DNA of 64,000 bases, taken from NCBI RefSeq assembly GCF_000298315.2, contig NZ_AEYE02000011.1, positions 124,001-188,000 on the forward strand, given 5' to 3'. The position numbers and the translations under genes were made by a program. Below are positions 32,767-42,575 of the stretch, one piece after another. How positions within the stretch are numbered: position 1 is the stretch's first letter; each line of letters opens with the position of its first letter. The notes beneath the pieces were generated by a model. That model was given only the letters and a program-made list of their open reading frames with translations. It was not told the origin of the DNA and searched no databases. The stretch comes from Rhizobium grahamii CCGE 502. Its GTDB lineage: Bacteria > Pseudomonadota > Alphaproteobacteria > Rhizobiales > Rhizobiaceae.

Positions 32767-34212
32767 ATGGCTGAGAATTACGACGTCATCATCATCGGCT
32801 CCGGTCCCGGCGGCTATGTGGCCGCTGTGCGCGCCAGCCAGCTCGGTCTCAAGACCGCGATCGTCGAGCGCGAGCACCTGGGCGGCATCTGCCTGAACTG
32901 GGGCTGCATCCCGACCAAGGCGCTGCTACGTTCGGCCGAGATCCTCGACCACGCCAACCACGCCAAGGACTACGGTCTCGTGCTCGAAGGCAAGATGAGC
33001 GCCGATGTGAAAGCCGTTGTCGCCCGCTCGCGTGGCGTTTCTGCCCGCCTCAACGGCGGCGTCGGCTTCCTGATGAAGAAGAACAAGGTCGATGTGATCT
33101 GGGGCGAAGCCAAGATCACCAAGCCGGGCGAAATCGTCGTCGGCAAGTCCTCCAAGCCCGTCGTCGAGCCACAGAACCCGGTTCCGAAGAACATCAAGGG
33201 CGAGGGCACCTACACCGCCAAGCACATCATCATTGCGACCGGCGCCCGTCCACGCGCGCTGCCCGGCATCGAGCCCGATGGCAAGCTGATTTGGACCTAT
33301 TTCGAAGCGATGAAGCCGGCAGCGCTGCCGAAGTCGCTGATCGTCATGGGCTCTGGCGCCATCGGCATCGAATTCGCAAGCTTCTATCGCTCGATGGGCG
33401 TTGACGTTACCGTCGTGGAAGTCATGCCGACGATCATGCCGGTCGAAGATGTCGAAGTCACCGCGATCGCGCGCAAGCAGCTTGAGAAGCGCGGGATGAA
33501 GATCCTCACCAGCGCCAAGGTCACGAAGGTCGAAAAGGCAGCCGACAGCCTCACCGCGCATGTCGAGACCGCCGACGGCAAGGTCCAGCAGATCACCGCC
33601 GACCGCATGATTTCGGCCGTGGGCGTCCAGGGCAACATCGAGAACCTCGGCCTCGAAGCCGTCGGCGTGAAGACCGACCGCGGCTGCGTCGTCATCGACG
33701 GCTACGGCAAGACCAATGTGTCAGGCATCTATGCCATCGGCGACGTCGCCGGCCCGCCGATGCTGGCCCACAAGGCCGAGCACGAAGGCGTGGTCTGCGT
33801 CGAAAAGATCGCCGGCCTGCCGAACGTTCACGCCACCGACAAAGGCAAGGTCCCGGGCTGCACCTACTGCAACCCGCAGGTCGCCTCCGTCGGCCTGACC
33901 GAAGCCAAGGCAAAGGAAGCGGGCCGCGACATCCGCGTTGGTCGCTTCTCCTTTGCCGCCAACGGCAAGGCGATCGCGCTTGGCGAGGACCAGGGTCTTT
34001 GCAAGGTGATCTTCGACAAGAAGACCGGCGAGCTGCTCGGCGCCCATATGGTCGGCGCAGAAGTCACCGAACTCATCCAGGGCTTCGTCGTCGCCATGAA
34101 CCTTGAGACGACCGAAGAAGAACTGATGCACACCATCTTCCCGCATCCGACGGTTTCCGAAACCATGAAGGAAGCGGTGCTCGATGCTTACGGTCGTGTC
34201 CTGAACGCTTGA
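32767..34212 (+). CDS. lpdA: Dihydrolipoyl dehydrogenase (E3)
   Basis: A 481-residue FAD/NAD flavoprotein that reoxidises dihydrolipoamide, the E3 of the PDH complex. It shows the FAD motif VIIIGSGPGGYVAAVRAS, the redox disulfide in GGICLNWGCIPTKALL, the NAD-binding GSGAIGIEFASFYRSMG, and the C-terminal His-Glu pair in HTIFPHPTVSETMKEAV. It is the last classical pdh gene of the run, separated from pdhC by two small enzymes. It could in principle serve other 2-oxoacid dehydrogenases too. Confidence 0.96.
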   Translation: MAENYDVIIIGSGPGGYVAAVRASQLGLKTAIVEREHLGGICLNWGCIPTKALLRSAEILDHANHAKDYGLVLEGKMSADVKAVVARSRGVSARLNGGVGFLMKKNKVDVIWGEAKITKPGEIVVGKSSKPVVEPQNPVPKNIKGEGTYTAKHIIIATGARPRALPGIEPDGKLIWTYFEAMKPAALPKSLIVMGSGAIGIEFASFYRSMGVDVTVVEVMPTIMPVEDVEVTAIARKQLEKRGMKILTSAKVTKVEKAADSLTAHVETADGKVQQITADRMISAVGVQGNIENLGLEAVGVKTDRGCVVIDGYGKTNVSGIYAIGDVAGPPMLAHKAEHEGVVCVEKIAGLPNVHATDKGKVPGCTYCNPQVASVGLTEAKAKEAGRDIRVGRFSFAANGKAIALGEDQGLCKVIFDKKTGELLGAHMVGAEVTELIQGFVVAMNLETTEEELMHTIFPHPTVSETMKEAVLDAYGRVLNA

Positions 34213-34288
34213 TAGTTTCCTTTTTCGCTCTCTATGACGGATTGGATCACATCCAAGCCCGGACTGGAAAAAGCGAAAGGAAATCATC

Positions 34289-34543
34289 ATGTCTATGGGT
34301 ACGCAGGCACTGCTAGTTTTTCTCCTGATCGGCCTGGTGGCGGGGTTCCTCGCGAGCCTGGTCGTCGGAGGGGGCGGATTGATACGGTGCCTGCTGAGCG
34401 GCATTATCGGCGCGTTTGTCGGAGGCTTTCTCTTCAACGCGCTCGGCATATCGCTCGGTATCGACAATGCGTTGGTGGTTCAGATCATTCACGCGACGGT
34501 CGGCGCCATCATCGTGGTGTTGATCGCAAGGGCGATAGCTTGA
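34289..34543 (+). CDS. GlsB/YeaQ/YmgE-type stress membrane protein (first copy)
   Basis: An 84-residue protein of three hydrophobic helices rich in Gly, of the transglycosylase-associated/GlsB family. LIGLVAGFLASLVVGGGGLIRCLLSGIIGAFVGGFLF gives the family pattern; a Cys interrupts the first cytoplasmic loop. AAAGGAAA precedes the ATG. Family members are small inner-membrane proteins linked to stress but with no known activity. A second, divergent copy follows 14 bases later. Confidence 0.8.
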   Translation: MSMGTQALLVFLLIGLVAGFLASLVVGGGGLIRCLLSGIIGAFVGGFLFNALGISLGIDNALVVQIIHATVGAIIVVLIARAIA

Positions 34544-34557
34544 GGGGATAGGACAGC

Positions 34558-34806
34558 ATGGAAGGTGTGGGCTGGATTACGGCGATCATCGTCGGCGGCT
34601 TGGCGGGCTGGCTCGCGGGCATTTTGATGGGCATACGCTTCGGCGTTCTGATGAACATCGTCATAGGCATCGTGGGTGCCGTCATCGCCAGCGCGATCTT
34701 CACCCGCGCCGGGATCTATGTCGCCAGCGGTTGGCTGGGTTACCTTGTGACGGGTTTCATCGGCTCTTGTATCTTGCTATTTCTGGCAAAACTCGTCAGA
34801 CGCTGA
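34558..34806 (+). CDS. GlsB/YeaQ/YmgE-type stress membrane protein (second copy)
   Basis: An 82-residue polytopic protein: [20 protein letters not shown], then [19 protein letters not shown] and a third helix ending LFLAKLVRR. It shares the Gly-rich family pattern with the gene just upstream but is clearly diverged, so this looks like an old tandem duplication or a heteromeric pair. It ends 40 bases before lipA; all three may share a transcript. Confidence 0.78.
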   Translation: MEGVGWITAIIVGGLAGWLAGILMGIRFGVLMNIVIGIVGAVIASAIFTRAGIYVASGWLGYLVTGFIGSCILLFLAKLVRR

Positions 34807-34846
34807 CGAAAGAGGCCGCTTCCGGCGGTTTGAAGGCAGGTTATTG

Positions 34847-35821
34847 ATGGTAACTATTCTCGACAGGATGAATCCAGACGCTGAAAAGCGCGTGCGACAC
34901 CCGGAAAAGGCGCATCGGCCCGATCAGGAAGTCATGCGCAAGCCGGATTGGATCCGCGTCAAGGCACCGACTTCCAAGGGCTACGCGGAAACGCGCTCGA
35001 TCGTGAAGGAGCACAAGCTCGTCACCGTCTGCGAGGAAGCTGGCTGCCCCAATATCGGCGAGTGCTGGGACAAGAAGCACGCGACCTTCATGATCATGGG
35101 CGAGATCTGTACGCGCGCCTGCGCCTTCTGCAATGTCTCGACAGGCAAGCCGAATGCACTCGACATGGCAGAGCCCGAGAACGTCGCCAAGGCCGTCAAG
35201 CAGATGGGCCTGAGCCACGTCGTCATTACGTCTGTCGATCGCGACGACCTGGAAGACGGTGGTGCCGAGCATTTCGAGAAGGTGATCTGGGCGATCCGGG
35301 CAGCGTCGCCGATGACGACCATCGAGATCCTGACGCCCGACTTCCTGAAGAAGCCGGGTGCCCTTGAACGCGTCGTTGCCGCCAAGCCAGACGTCTTCAA
35401 TCACAACATGGAGACGGTCGCCGGCAACTACCTGACCGTTCGCCCAGGCGCCCGCTATTTTCACTCCATCCGCCTGCTGCAGCGCGTCAAGGAACTGGAC
35501 CCCACCATGTTCACCAAATCGGGCATCATGGTCGGCCTCGGAGAAGAGCGAAATGAAGTGCTGCAGCTGATGGACGACCTGCGGACCGCTGATGTCGACT
35601 TCCTGACGATCGGCCAGTACCTGCAGCCGTCCCGCAAGCATCACAAGGTCATGAGCTTTGTCACACCCGACGAGTTCAAGTCCTACGAGACGGTTGCTTA
35701 CACCAAAGGCTTCCTGATGGTGGCTTCGAGCCCGCTGACCCGTTCGTCGCATCATGCCGGCGATGATTTCGCACGTCTCAAGGCCGCACGCGAGAAAAAG
35801 CTGCTGATCGCAGCGGAATAA
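34847..35821 (+). CDS. lipA: Lipoyl synthase
   Basis: A 324-residue radical SAM enzyme that inserts two sulfurs into protein-bound octanoyl groups, making the lipoyl cofactor of PdhB and PdhC encoded just upstream. The radical SAM cluster motif is in [12 protein letters not shown] (CxxxCxxC), the auxiliary cluster cysteines in [12 protein letters not shown], and the C-terminal [10 protein letters not shown] carries the conserved Ser ligand region. ATG 34847 follows AAGGCAGG; TTG 34844 is possible. A terminator follows. Confidence 0.97.
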   Translation: MVTILDRMNPDAEKRVRHPEKAHRPDQEVMRKPDWIRVKAPTSKGYAETRSIVKEHKLVTVCEEAGCPNIGECWDKKHATFMIMGEICTRACAFCNVSTGKPNALDMAEPENVAKAVKQMGLSHVVITSVDRDDLEDGGAEHFEKVIWAIRAASPMTTIEILTPDFLKKPGALERVVAAKPDVFNHNMETVAGNYLTVRPGARYFHSIRLLQRVKELDPTMFTKSGIMVGLGEERNEVLQLMDDLRTADVDFLTIGQYLQPSRKHHKVMSFVTPDEFKSYETVAYTKGFLMVASSPLTRSSHHAGDDFARLKAAREKKLLIAAE

Positions 35822-35844
35822 TCAACGAGCGCTTGCATTTTTCG

Positions 35845-35875
35845 AAAGCCGCGGCGATTTTCCCCGCGGCTTTTT
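35845..35875 (+). terminator. Rho-independent terminator of lipA
   Basis: Stem aaagccgcgg (35845-35854) / ccgcggcttt (35864-35873), 9-base loop, followed by T's. It closes the pdh-lipA block. Confidence 0.9.
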
Positions 35876-35895
35876 GTTTGCGGAGGCGACGAGAA

Positions 35896-36468
35896 ATGCC
35901 AGCTTACATCGACGATACTCGGAAAGCCGCCGGTGTACTCCGGCAGTCCGCGCGTATCATGATCATCGGCTGCTCCGGGGGCGGCAAAAGTACCTTGTCA
36001 CGGAAGATCAGCCGCAGGCTGGATCTTCCCTATTTCTCCATGGACAAGGAGTTCTTCTGGCTGCCGGGATGGGTCAAGCGCTCGAAGGACGAAGAGCGTC
36101 GCCTGATCACCGATGTTGTCGCCGGCGAACGGTGGCTGATGGACGGAACCGGCCCATCGACTTTCGATCTTCGCGTCCCGCGCGTAGAGTTCGTTGTCTG
36201 GGTGCGAATGCCGCGCTGGCTTTGCCTGTGGGGAATCTGCAAGCGCGCATTCTTCCATTTCGGCAGAACGCGACCGGACATGGCACCCGGATGCCTGGAG
36301 CGCCTGCCGGACCGGGAATTTCTGACGTACATCTGGACGTTCGAGAAGCGGTTCGCACCTCTTGTGATCGCCGGATTAGACAAGCACGGGCCAGATGTCC
36401 CGGTTTTTCAGCTGAAAAGCCGGCGGGAGGTGAACCATCTTCTTGATCTTCTCGGCGCTCCCACTTAA
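35896..36468 (+). CDS. P-loop nucleoside-kinase-like protein (topology modulation/FlaR type)
   Basis: A 190-residue protein with a Walker A motif in MIIGCSGGGKSTLSRKIS (about residues 22-39), a following LDLPYFSMDKEFFWLPGW (adenylate-kinase-like NMP-binding strand) and later RVEFVVWVRMPRWLCLWGICKRAFF with basic lid residues. This pattern is that of small P-loop kinases often annotated as 'DNA topology modulation protein FlaR' or AAA family ATPase; the name is historical and no substrate is known. GGAGGCGAC precedes the ATG. Confidence 0.75.
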   Translation: MPAYIDDTRKAAGVLRQSARIMIIGCSGGGKSTLSRKISRRLDLPYFSMDKEFFWLPGWVKRSKDEERRLITDVVAGERWLMDGTGPSTFDLRVPRVEFVVWVRMPRWLCLWGICKRAFFHFGRTRPDMAPGCLERLPDREFLTYIWTFEKRFAPLVIAGLDKHGPDVPVFQLKSRREVNHLLDLLGAPT

Positions 36469-36477
36469 CTGCCGGTC

Positions 36478-36921
36478 ATGCCTCAGTTCGAAACGCATCG
36501 CCCCGTCCCGCATTCCGCCGATCAGATGTTTGACCTCGTCGCCGACGTCGAGCACTATCCGCAATTCCTTCCGCTATGCGAGGCGCTGAGCATTCGCAGC
36601 CGCAAGGAGCGTGACGGCAAGGTTCTGTTAATTGCCGATATGACCGTCGGCTACAAGGCGATCCGTGAGACCTTCACAACGCAGGTGCTGTTGAACCGGG
36701 CGGAACGCATCATCGAGGTCAAGTATATCGACGGACCGTTTCGCTATCTCGACAATCGCTGGCGCTTCGAGGATACGGCGACAGGCAGCAACGTCCACTT
36801 CTTCATCGACTACGAATTCAAGAGCCGCATCCTGGGGGCGGTCATGGGCTCCATGTTCGATCGCGCCTTCCGCATGTTCTCGGAAGCCTTCGAAACGCGG
36901 GCGACGAAAATCTACGGCTGA
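36478..36921 (+). CDS. RatA/COQ10-family START-domain protein
   Basis: A 147-residue polyketide-cyclase/START-like protein. HSADQMFDLVADVEHYPQFLPLCEAL and the C-terminal FEFKSRILG-like helix (DYEFKSRILGAVMGSMFD) match the family that contains mitochondrial COQ10 and E. coli RatA. COQ10 binds ubiquinone; RatA was described as a ribosome-association toxin, but no RatB antitoxin is next door, so the ubiquinone-related role is the safer guess. Its stop overlaps convergent cinA by 10 bases. Confidence 0.82.
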   Translation: MPQFETHRPVPHSADQMFDLVADVEHYPQFLPLCEALSIRSRKERDGKVLLIADMTVGYKAIRETFTTQVLLNRAERIIEVKYIDGPFRYLDNRWRFEDTATGSNVHFFIDYEFKSRILGAVMGSMFDRAFRMFSEAFETRATKIYG

Positions 36922-37412
36922 GCCAGTTCCCGGATCATGCCAAGCGCTGTTCTGATCGTCGCAAGCCGTACTTCAGCGCGACCGATATCGCCATAGAGCA
37001 TCTTCCGATGAACAAGGCCGCCCGCGCGCGACTTCGCGGCGAGGTGGACGAGGCCGACCGGCTTTTCCGCCGATCCACCGCCAGGCCCCGCAATGCCGGT
37101 GACAGCGACCGCGATGGCGGCATGGGAGCGGAAGAGGGCGCCGTGCACCATCTGCCGCGCTGTCTCTTCCGAGACTGCGCCGAGCCGGATCAGCGTTTCC
37201 TCCTGCACGCCAAGCATCTCCATCTTGGCGGTATTCGTGTAGGTGACGAAACCTCTGTCCACGACAGCAGACGATCCTGAAATCTCAGTCAAGGCGCCCG
37301 CAATAAGCCCGCCGGTACAGGATTCCGCTGTCGAGACCATCAGGCCTGCGGTAGTGAAATCGCGAATGATTGCCTCTGCCTGCGCGATGATATCGTCAGG
37401 GAAGATGCTCAT
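36912..37412 (-). CDS. CinA family protein, nicotinamide-nucleotide amidohydrolase (PncC)
   Basis: A 166-residue stand-alone CinA C-terminal domain that deamidates NMN to NaMN in pyridine nucleotide recycling. The motifs are STAESCTGGLIAGALTEISGSSAVVDRGFVTYTN, with the catalytic Ser and nearby Tyr, and VTGIAGPGGGSAEKPVGLV. The N-terminal competence-associated domain of longer CinA proteins is absent, as is usual in proteobacteria. It follows ispDF with a one-base gap on the minus strand, so the pair is one transcript. Confidence 0.88.
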   Translation of the reverse strand: MSIFPDDIIAQAEAIIRDFTTAGLMVSTAESCTGGLIAGALTEISGSSAVVDRGFVTYTNTAKMEMLGVQEETLIRLGAVSEETARQMVHGALFRSHAAIAVAVTGIAGPGGGSAEKPVGLVHLAAKSRAGGLVHRKMLYGDIGRAEVRLATIRTALGMIRELAQP

Positions 37413-37413
37413 T

Positions 37414-38625
37414 TCAGATGCTCCGGTAGACGACCGTTGCGGTGGCGATCGCCGCGATACCTTCGCGGCGACCGACGAAGCCGATCGTCTCGTTCGTCGT
37501 TGCCTTCACCGAGCATCGGTCGATGGTGATACCGAGAAATTCGGACAGCTTGGAGCGCATCTCGTCGCGATGCGGCCCGACCTTCGGCGCCTCGGCGATC
37601 AGCGACACGTCAGCGTTCATGATCGTACCGCCGCGTTCACGCACGATCTTGGCCGCGTGCTCGATGAAGATGCGGGACGGTGCACCCTTCCATTGCGGAT
37701 CAGACGGCGGAAAGTGATCGCCGATATCACCGGCGCCGCATGTCGCAAGCAGGGCGTCCGTGAGGGCATGCAGCGCCACGTCCGCATCGGAGTGGCCCTT
37801 GAGCTTTTGGTCGTGCGGAATGAACACGCCGCAGAGCGTTACGCCATCGCCGGCTTCGAGCTGATGGACGTCATAGCCGTTGCCGGTGCGTACATCAGGG
37901 AGCGTCTGTCCAGAGAGTCTGCTGTCTGCCATTGCGATGTCCCGTTTGACCGTCAATTTTGCGTTGTCCGCCAGCCCCTCGACGATACGCACCGGGATGC
38001 CTGCCCATTCGGCGATGGCGGCATCGTCGGTGAAATCGGCCAGATTTGCCGCTGCCGCCTTTTCGTGGGCGGCGAGGATCGGTTCGAAGGCGAAGGATTG
38101 CGGTGTCTGCGCCGCGTAGAGGTGGGATCGGGAAACGGTATCGAGCACCGTTCCGTCGAGATCGGCGCGCTTCAGCGTATCAGCGACCGGCATCGCCGGG
38201 AGAACCGCAGGCACGCCCGCCAGGAGGGCGCCAGCGATGCGATCAAGAAGCGCATGGTCGAAGAAGGGCCGCACAGCGTCGTGGATCAGAACATGCGAGA
38301 GGTCATTACCGCGCAAATGGCGCAGTCCCACCAAGACGGATTGCTGTCGCGTCGCGCCGCCATGAACGGCATCGATCGGCACTCCCGATTGGACTAGGCC
38401 GGCGACCTTGGCAAACAGGGCTTCGTCGTCCGGGTGAATGACCACGACGATGTGGCAGGCAAGCTCCCAGCTGGCGAATTTCTCCAATGTATGAACGATG
38501 ACCGGCCTACCGCCGATCGTCCGATACTGCTTCGGGCCGTCCTTGGAAGCGCCCGCGCGTTCGCCGCGCCCGGCCGCCACGACGACGATACCCATTGCTG
38601 GTTGCTTTTGATGCATTTGCGGCAT
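37414..38625 (-). CDS. ispDF: Bifunctional MEP cytidylyltransferase / MECDP synthase
   Basis: A 403-residue fusion of two non-consecutive enzymes of the MEP isoprenoid pathway. IspD covers residues 1-235 ([21 protein letters not shown] for CTP binding; [21 protein letters not shown]). IspF starts at [17 protein letters not shown] (about 245) with the zinc ligands in YDVH and in [18 protein letters not shown], and ends in the family [20 protein letters not shown]. The fusion is typical of alphaproteobacteria. The start may be M1 or the fourth codon's ATG. Confidence 0.95.
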   Translation of the reverse strand: MPQMHQKQPAMGIVVVAAGRGERAGASKDGPKQYRTIGGRPVIVHTLEKFASWELACHIVVVIHPDDEALFAKVAGLVQSGVPIDAVHGGATRQQSVLVGLRHLRGNDLSHVLIHDAVRPFFDHALLDRIAGALLAGVPAVLPAMPVADTLKRADLDGTVLDTVSRSHLYAAQTPQSFAFEPILAAHEKAAAANLADFTDDAAIAEWAGIPVRIVEGLADNAKLTVKRDIAMADSRLSGQTLPDVRTGNGYDVHQLEAGDGVTLCGVFIPHDQKLKGHSDADVALHALTDALLATCGAGDIGDHFPPSDPQWKGAPSRIFIEHAAKIVRERGGTIMNADVSLIAEAPKVGPHRDEMRSKLSEFLGITIDRCSVKATTNETIGFVGRREGIAAIATATVVYRSI

Positions 38626-38754
38626 AAATCCTCAAGGCGCGATTTTGCCCCCGGTGCTTAGCGGGTTGGCGCATCGAATTCCAGCATTTGCCCGAAAAAT
38701 GTCAATTCGCGTACTGCCCTCTTGGCAAGCCACTCAAACCTGTTTAAAAAAAGT

Positions 38755-38771
38755 GCACGCATTCTGCGTGC
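38755..38771. promoter_or_regulatory. Perfect palindrome just upstream of dusB
   Basis: gcacgca-ttc-tgcgtgc, 7-3-7, ending 15 bases before the TTG start. It could be an operator or a leader hairpin near the start site. The half-sites resemble NtrC boxes (GCAC...GTGC) but the spacing is 9, not the usual 7. Confidence 0.45.
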
Positions 38772-38786
38772 CTGAAAGATAATCAA

Positions 38787-39788
38787 TTGCTGGATTTTGA
38801 CCTCGCTTCACCTTTGCGGATCGGATCTGTGGAAGTCAGGAACCGTGTTGTCCTGGCCCCTATGTCCGGCGTGACGGACATGCCGTTCCGGCAACTGGCG
38901 TGGCGTCATGGCGCCGGACTTGTGGTCACCGAAATGGTTGCGAGCCGCGAACTCGTCAACAGCACCGCCGAATCATGGGCGCGCCTTGAGAGCGCTGGTT
39001 TTGAGCCGCACATGGTGCAGCTTGCTGGCCGTGAAGCGCATTGGATGGCCGAGGCCGCAAAGATCGCTGCCGACCATGGCGCCGATATCATCGACATCAA
39101 TATGGGATGCCCGGCAAAGAAGGTAATTGGCGGTTACTCCGGCTCCGCTTTGATGCGCGATCCTGATCACGCCCTCAGCCTCATCGAGGCTACGGTTAAG
39201 GCGGTCAGCATTCCTGTGACCTTGAAAATGCGGCTCGGCTGGGACGAGAATTCGATCAACGCGCCCGAAATCGCGCGTCGGGCGGAGGCGGCTGGGATCC
39301 AGCTGATCACGATCCACGGCCGCACGCGTATGCAGTTTTACGAAGGCCGGGCGGACTGGGATGCAATCCGGGCAGTTCGCGATGCAATTGCCATTCCGCT
39401 GGTTGCAAACGGCGACGTTGAAACCGTTGAAGATACGCAAGAAATTTTGCGTCGCTCGGGAGCAGATGCCGTCATGGTCGGCAGAGGCTGTCAGGGCAGA
39501 CCGTGGCATGCAGGCGTATTGGCTGGGCAGACGGCGCCGGAAGCGTGGGAAATCCCGGACATTGCCGCTGAGCATTACAAAATGATGCTCGAATTTTATG
39601 GTGAGGCAGTCGCCGTTCGCCATGCAAGGAAGCACCTTGGCTGGTATCTCGAACGCTTCGCGCCTGGACTTGCTGCGCAGGAGAAGGCCGCGATCATGAC
39701 AGCGCGGGAGCCCGATGACGTGGCTGCAAGGTTTTATGATGCATTGATGGCTGCGGCATCGAACACGCAGACCCGGGAGGCTGCATGA
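38787..39788 (+). CDS. dusB: tRNA-dihydrouridine synthase DusB (NifR3)
   Basis: A 333-residue FMN enzyme that reduces uridines in the tRNA D-loop. It has [27 protein letters not shown], the catalytic Cys in [34 protein letters not shown] and [11 protein letters not shown]. It is the 'nifR3' gene that precedes ntrBC in rhizobia. No ATG or GTG exists between an upstream in-frame stop (38745) and the conserved region, so TTG at 38787 is the likely start. A low-efficiency start on the first gene would limit DusB relative to NtrBC. ATGA overlap with ntrB. Confidence 0.94.
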   Translation: MLDFDLASPLRIGSVEVRNRVVLAPMSGVTDMPFRQLAWRHGAGLVVTEMVASRELVNSTAESWARLESAGFEPHMVQLAGREAHWMAEAAKIAADHGADIIDINMGCPAKKVIGGYSGSALMRDPDHALSLIEATVKAVSIPVTLKMRLGWDENSINAPEIARRAEAAGIQLITIHGRTRMQFYEGRADWDAIRAVRDAIAIPLVANGDVETVEDTQEILRRSGADAVMVGRGCQGRPWHAGVLAGQTAPEAWEIPDIAAEHYKMMLEFYGEAVAVRHARKHLGWYLERFAPGLAAQEKAAIMTAREPDDVAARFYDALMAAASNTQTREAA

Positions 39789-40935
39789 CGAATGACGTGC
39801 CATCGTCGATCGACAACGGCGGTAGCGCAGTTGCGATCGCTGTACTCAATGCGATCCAAAACCCGGTCGTGATGGTGAACGAGGCCGGTCTCGTCGCTTT
39901 CGCGAATTGGGAGGCGGAGGCCTTCTTTGGCGCAAGTGCCGCCCACCTTGCCCGCTACAAGATCTCGACCTTCATTCCATTCGGCAGTCCGCTGCTGGCC
40001 TTGATCGATCAGGTTCGCGAACGGCGGGCGCCGATCAACGAGTATCGTGTCGACCTGAGCTCTCCGCGCCTCGGACAGGACAAGCTCGTCGATCTGTACG
40101 TTGCGCCTGTGGTCAGCGATCCGGGTTCCGTCGTGATCGTCTTCCAGGAGCGATCGATGGCGGACAAGATCGATCGGCAGCTGACGCATCGCGCGGCGGC
40201 TCGCTCCGTCACCGGGCTTGCATCGATGCTGGCGCACGAGATCAAGAATCCGCTTTCTGGCATTCGCGGTGCGGCACAGCTGTTGGAGCAATCGGTCGTC
40301 GATGACGATCGCGCTTTGACGCGGCTAATCTGCGACGAAACCGACCGCATCGTCTCGCTCGTGGACCGCATGGAGGTGTTCTCCGACGAGCGGCCGGTTG
40401 ATCGGATGCCAGTCAATATTCACTCCGTTCTTGATCATGTGAAGGCCGTGGCGAAGGCGGGATTTGCGCGGCACCTCCGGATTACCGAGAACTACGACCC
40501 GTCGCTGCCGTCGGTTTACGCAAACCGTGATCAGCTTGTGCAGGTGTTCCTCAATCTCGTAAAGAATGCCGCCGAGGCTGTGGGCGATCGCCCGGATGGC
40601 GAGATCGTTTTAACGACGGCTTATCGCTCCGGCATTCGTCTGTCGGTCGCCGGGACCCGCGAAAAGATCTCGTTGCCGCTGGAGTTTTGTGTTCAGGACA
40701 ACGGTCCCGGCGTGCCGGCTGACCTCCTGCCGCATCTGTTTGATCCATTCATTACGACGAAGACGAACGGCAGTGGCCTTGGCCTCGCGCTCGTCGCGAA
40801 GATTATCGGTGATCATGGCGGCATCATTGAATGCGACAGCCAGAACCACCGCACGACATTCCGCGTCTTGATGCCGGCCTCCAAGGACGCATCGATGGAC
40901 GACGCAACGACCATAACTCCCACAGGACCTACTCG

Positions 40936-40939
<4 letters not shown>
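39785..40939 (+). CDS. ntrB: Nitrogen regulation sensor histidine kinase NtrB
   Basis: A 384-residue soluble kinase/phosphatase that sets the phosphorylation of NtrC, normally through PII (GlnB). Domains: PAS about residues 15-120 ([24 protein letters not shown]), the phospho-acceptor His in [22 protein letters not shown] (about 155), N box [12 protein letters not shown], and G boxes [18 protein letters not shown] and [12 protein letters not shown]. No TM segments. It overlaps dusB and ntrC by four bases each, a tightly coupled trio. Confidence 0.96.
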
Positions 40940-42387
<1,448 letters not shown>

Positions 42388-42575
42388 CAATGTGACTGGC
42401 GACGTTGCATTTTCGCCACAATGCGTTGCTTAGAAGTCACGCATGGGGCTCGGGTTTTCGCAGCTGTCTAAGAGCGCATGACAGGGGTTGTTGCGTCGTA
42501 CAGGCAAGCTGGCGGTTCCGCGCCTGTCCGCGGGAGCGGCGGAAGCGAGTGTCTGCCGCCAGGAGAATTAAGCGA

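Noticed and set aside
36478-36921. Calling the RatA-family gene a toxin of a toxin-antitoxin pair
   Set aside because: No RatB-like gene is adjacent, and the protein is equally close to COQ10, so a toxin role is not supported here.
38754-38772. NtrC-binding site in front of dusB
   Set aside because: Half-sites GCAC and GTGC are 9 bases apart rather than 7; kept only as an unnamed palindrome.
42388-42575. A TGGC...TTGC pair considered as a sigma-54 promoter for ntrY
   Set aside because: Spacing between GG and GC is 7 rather than 10, so it does not fit the -24/-12 consensus.
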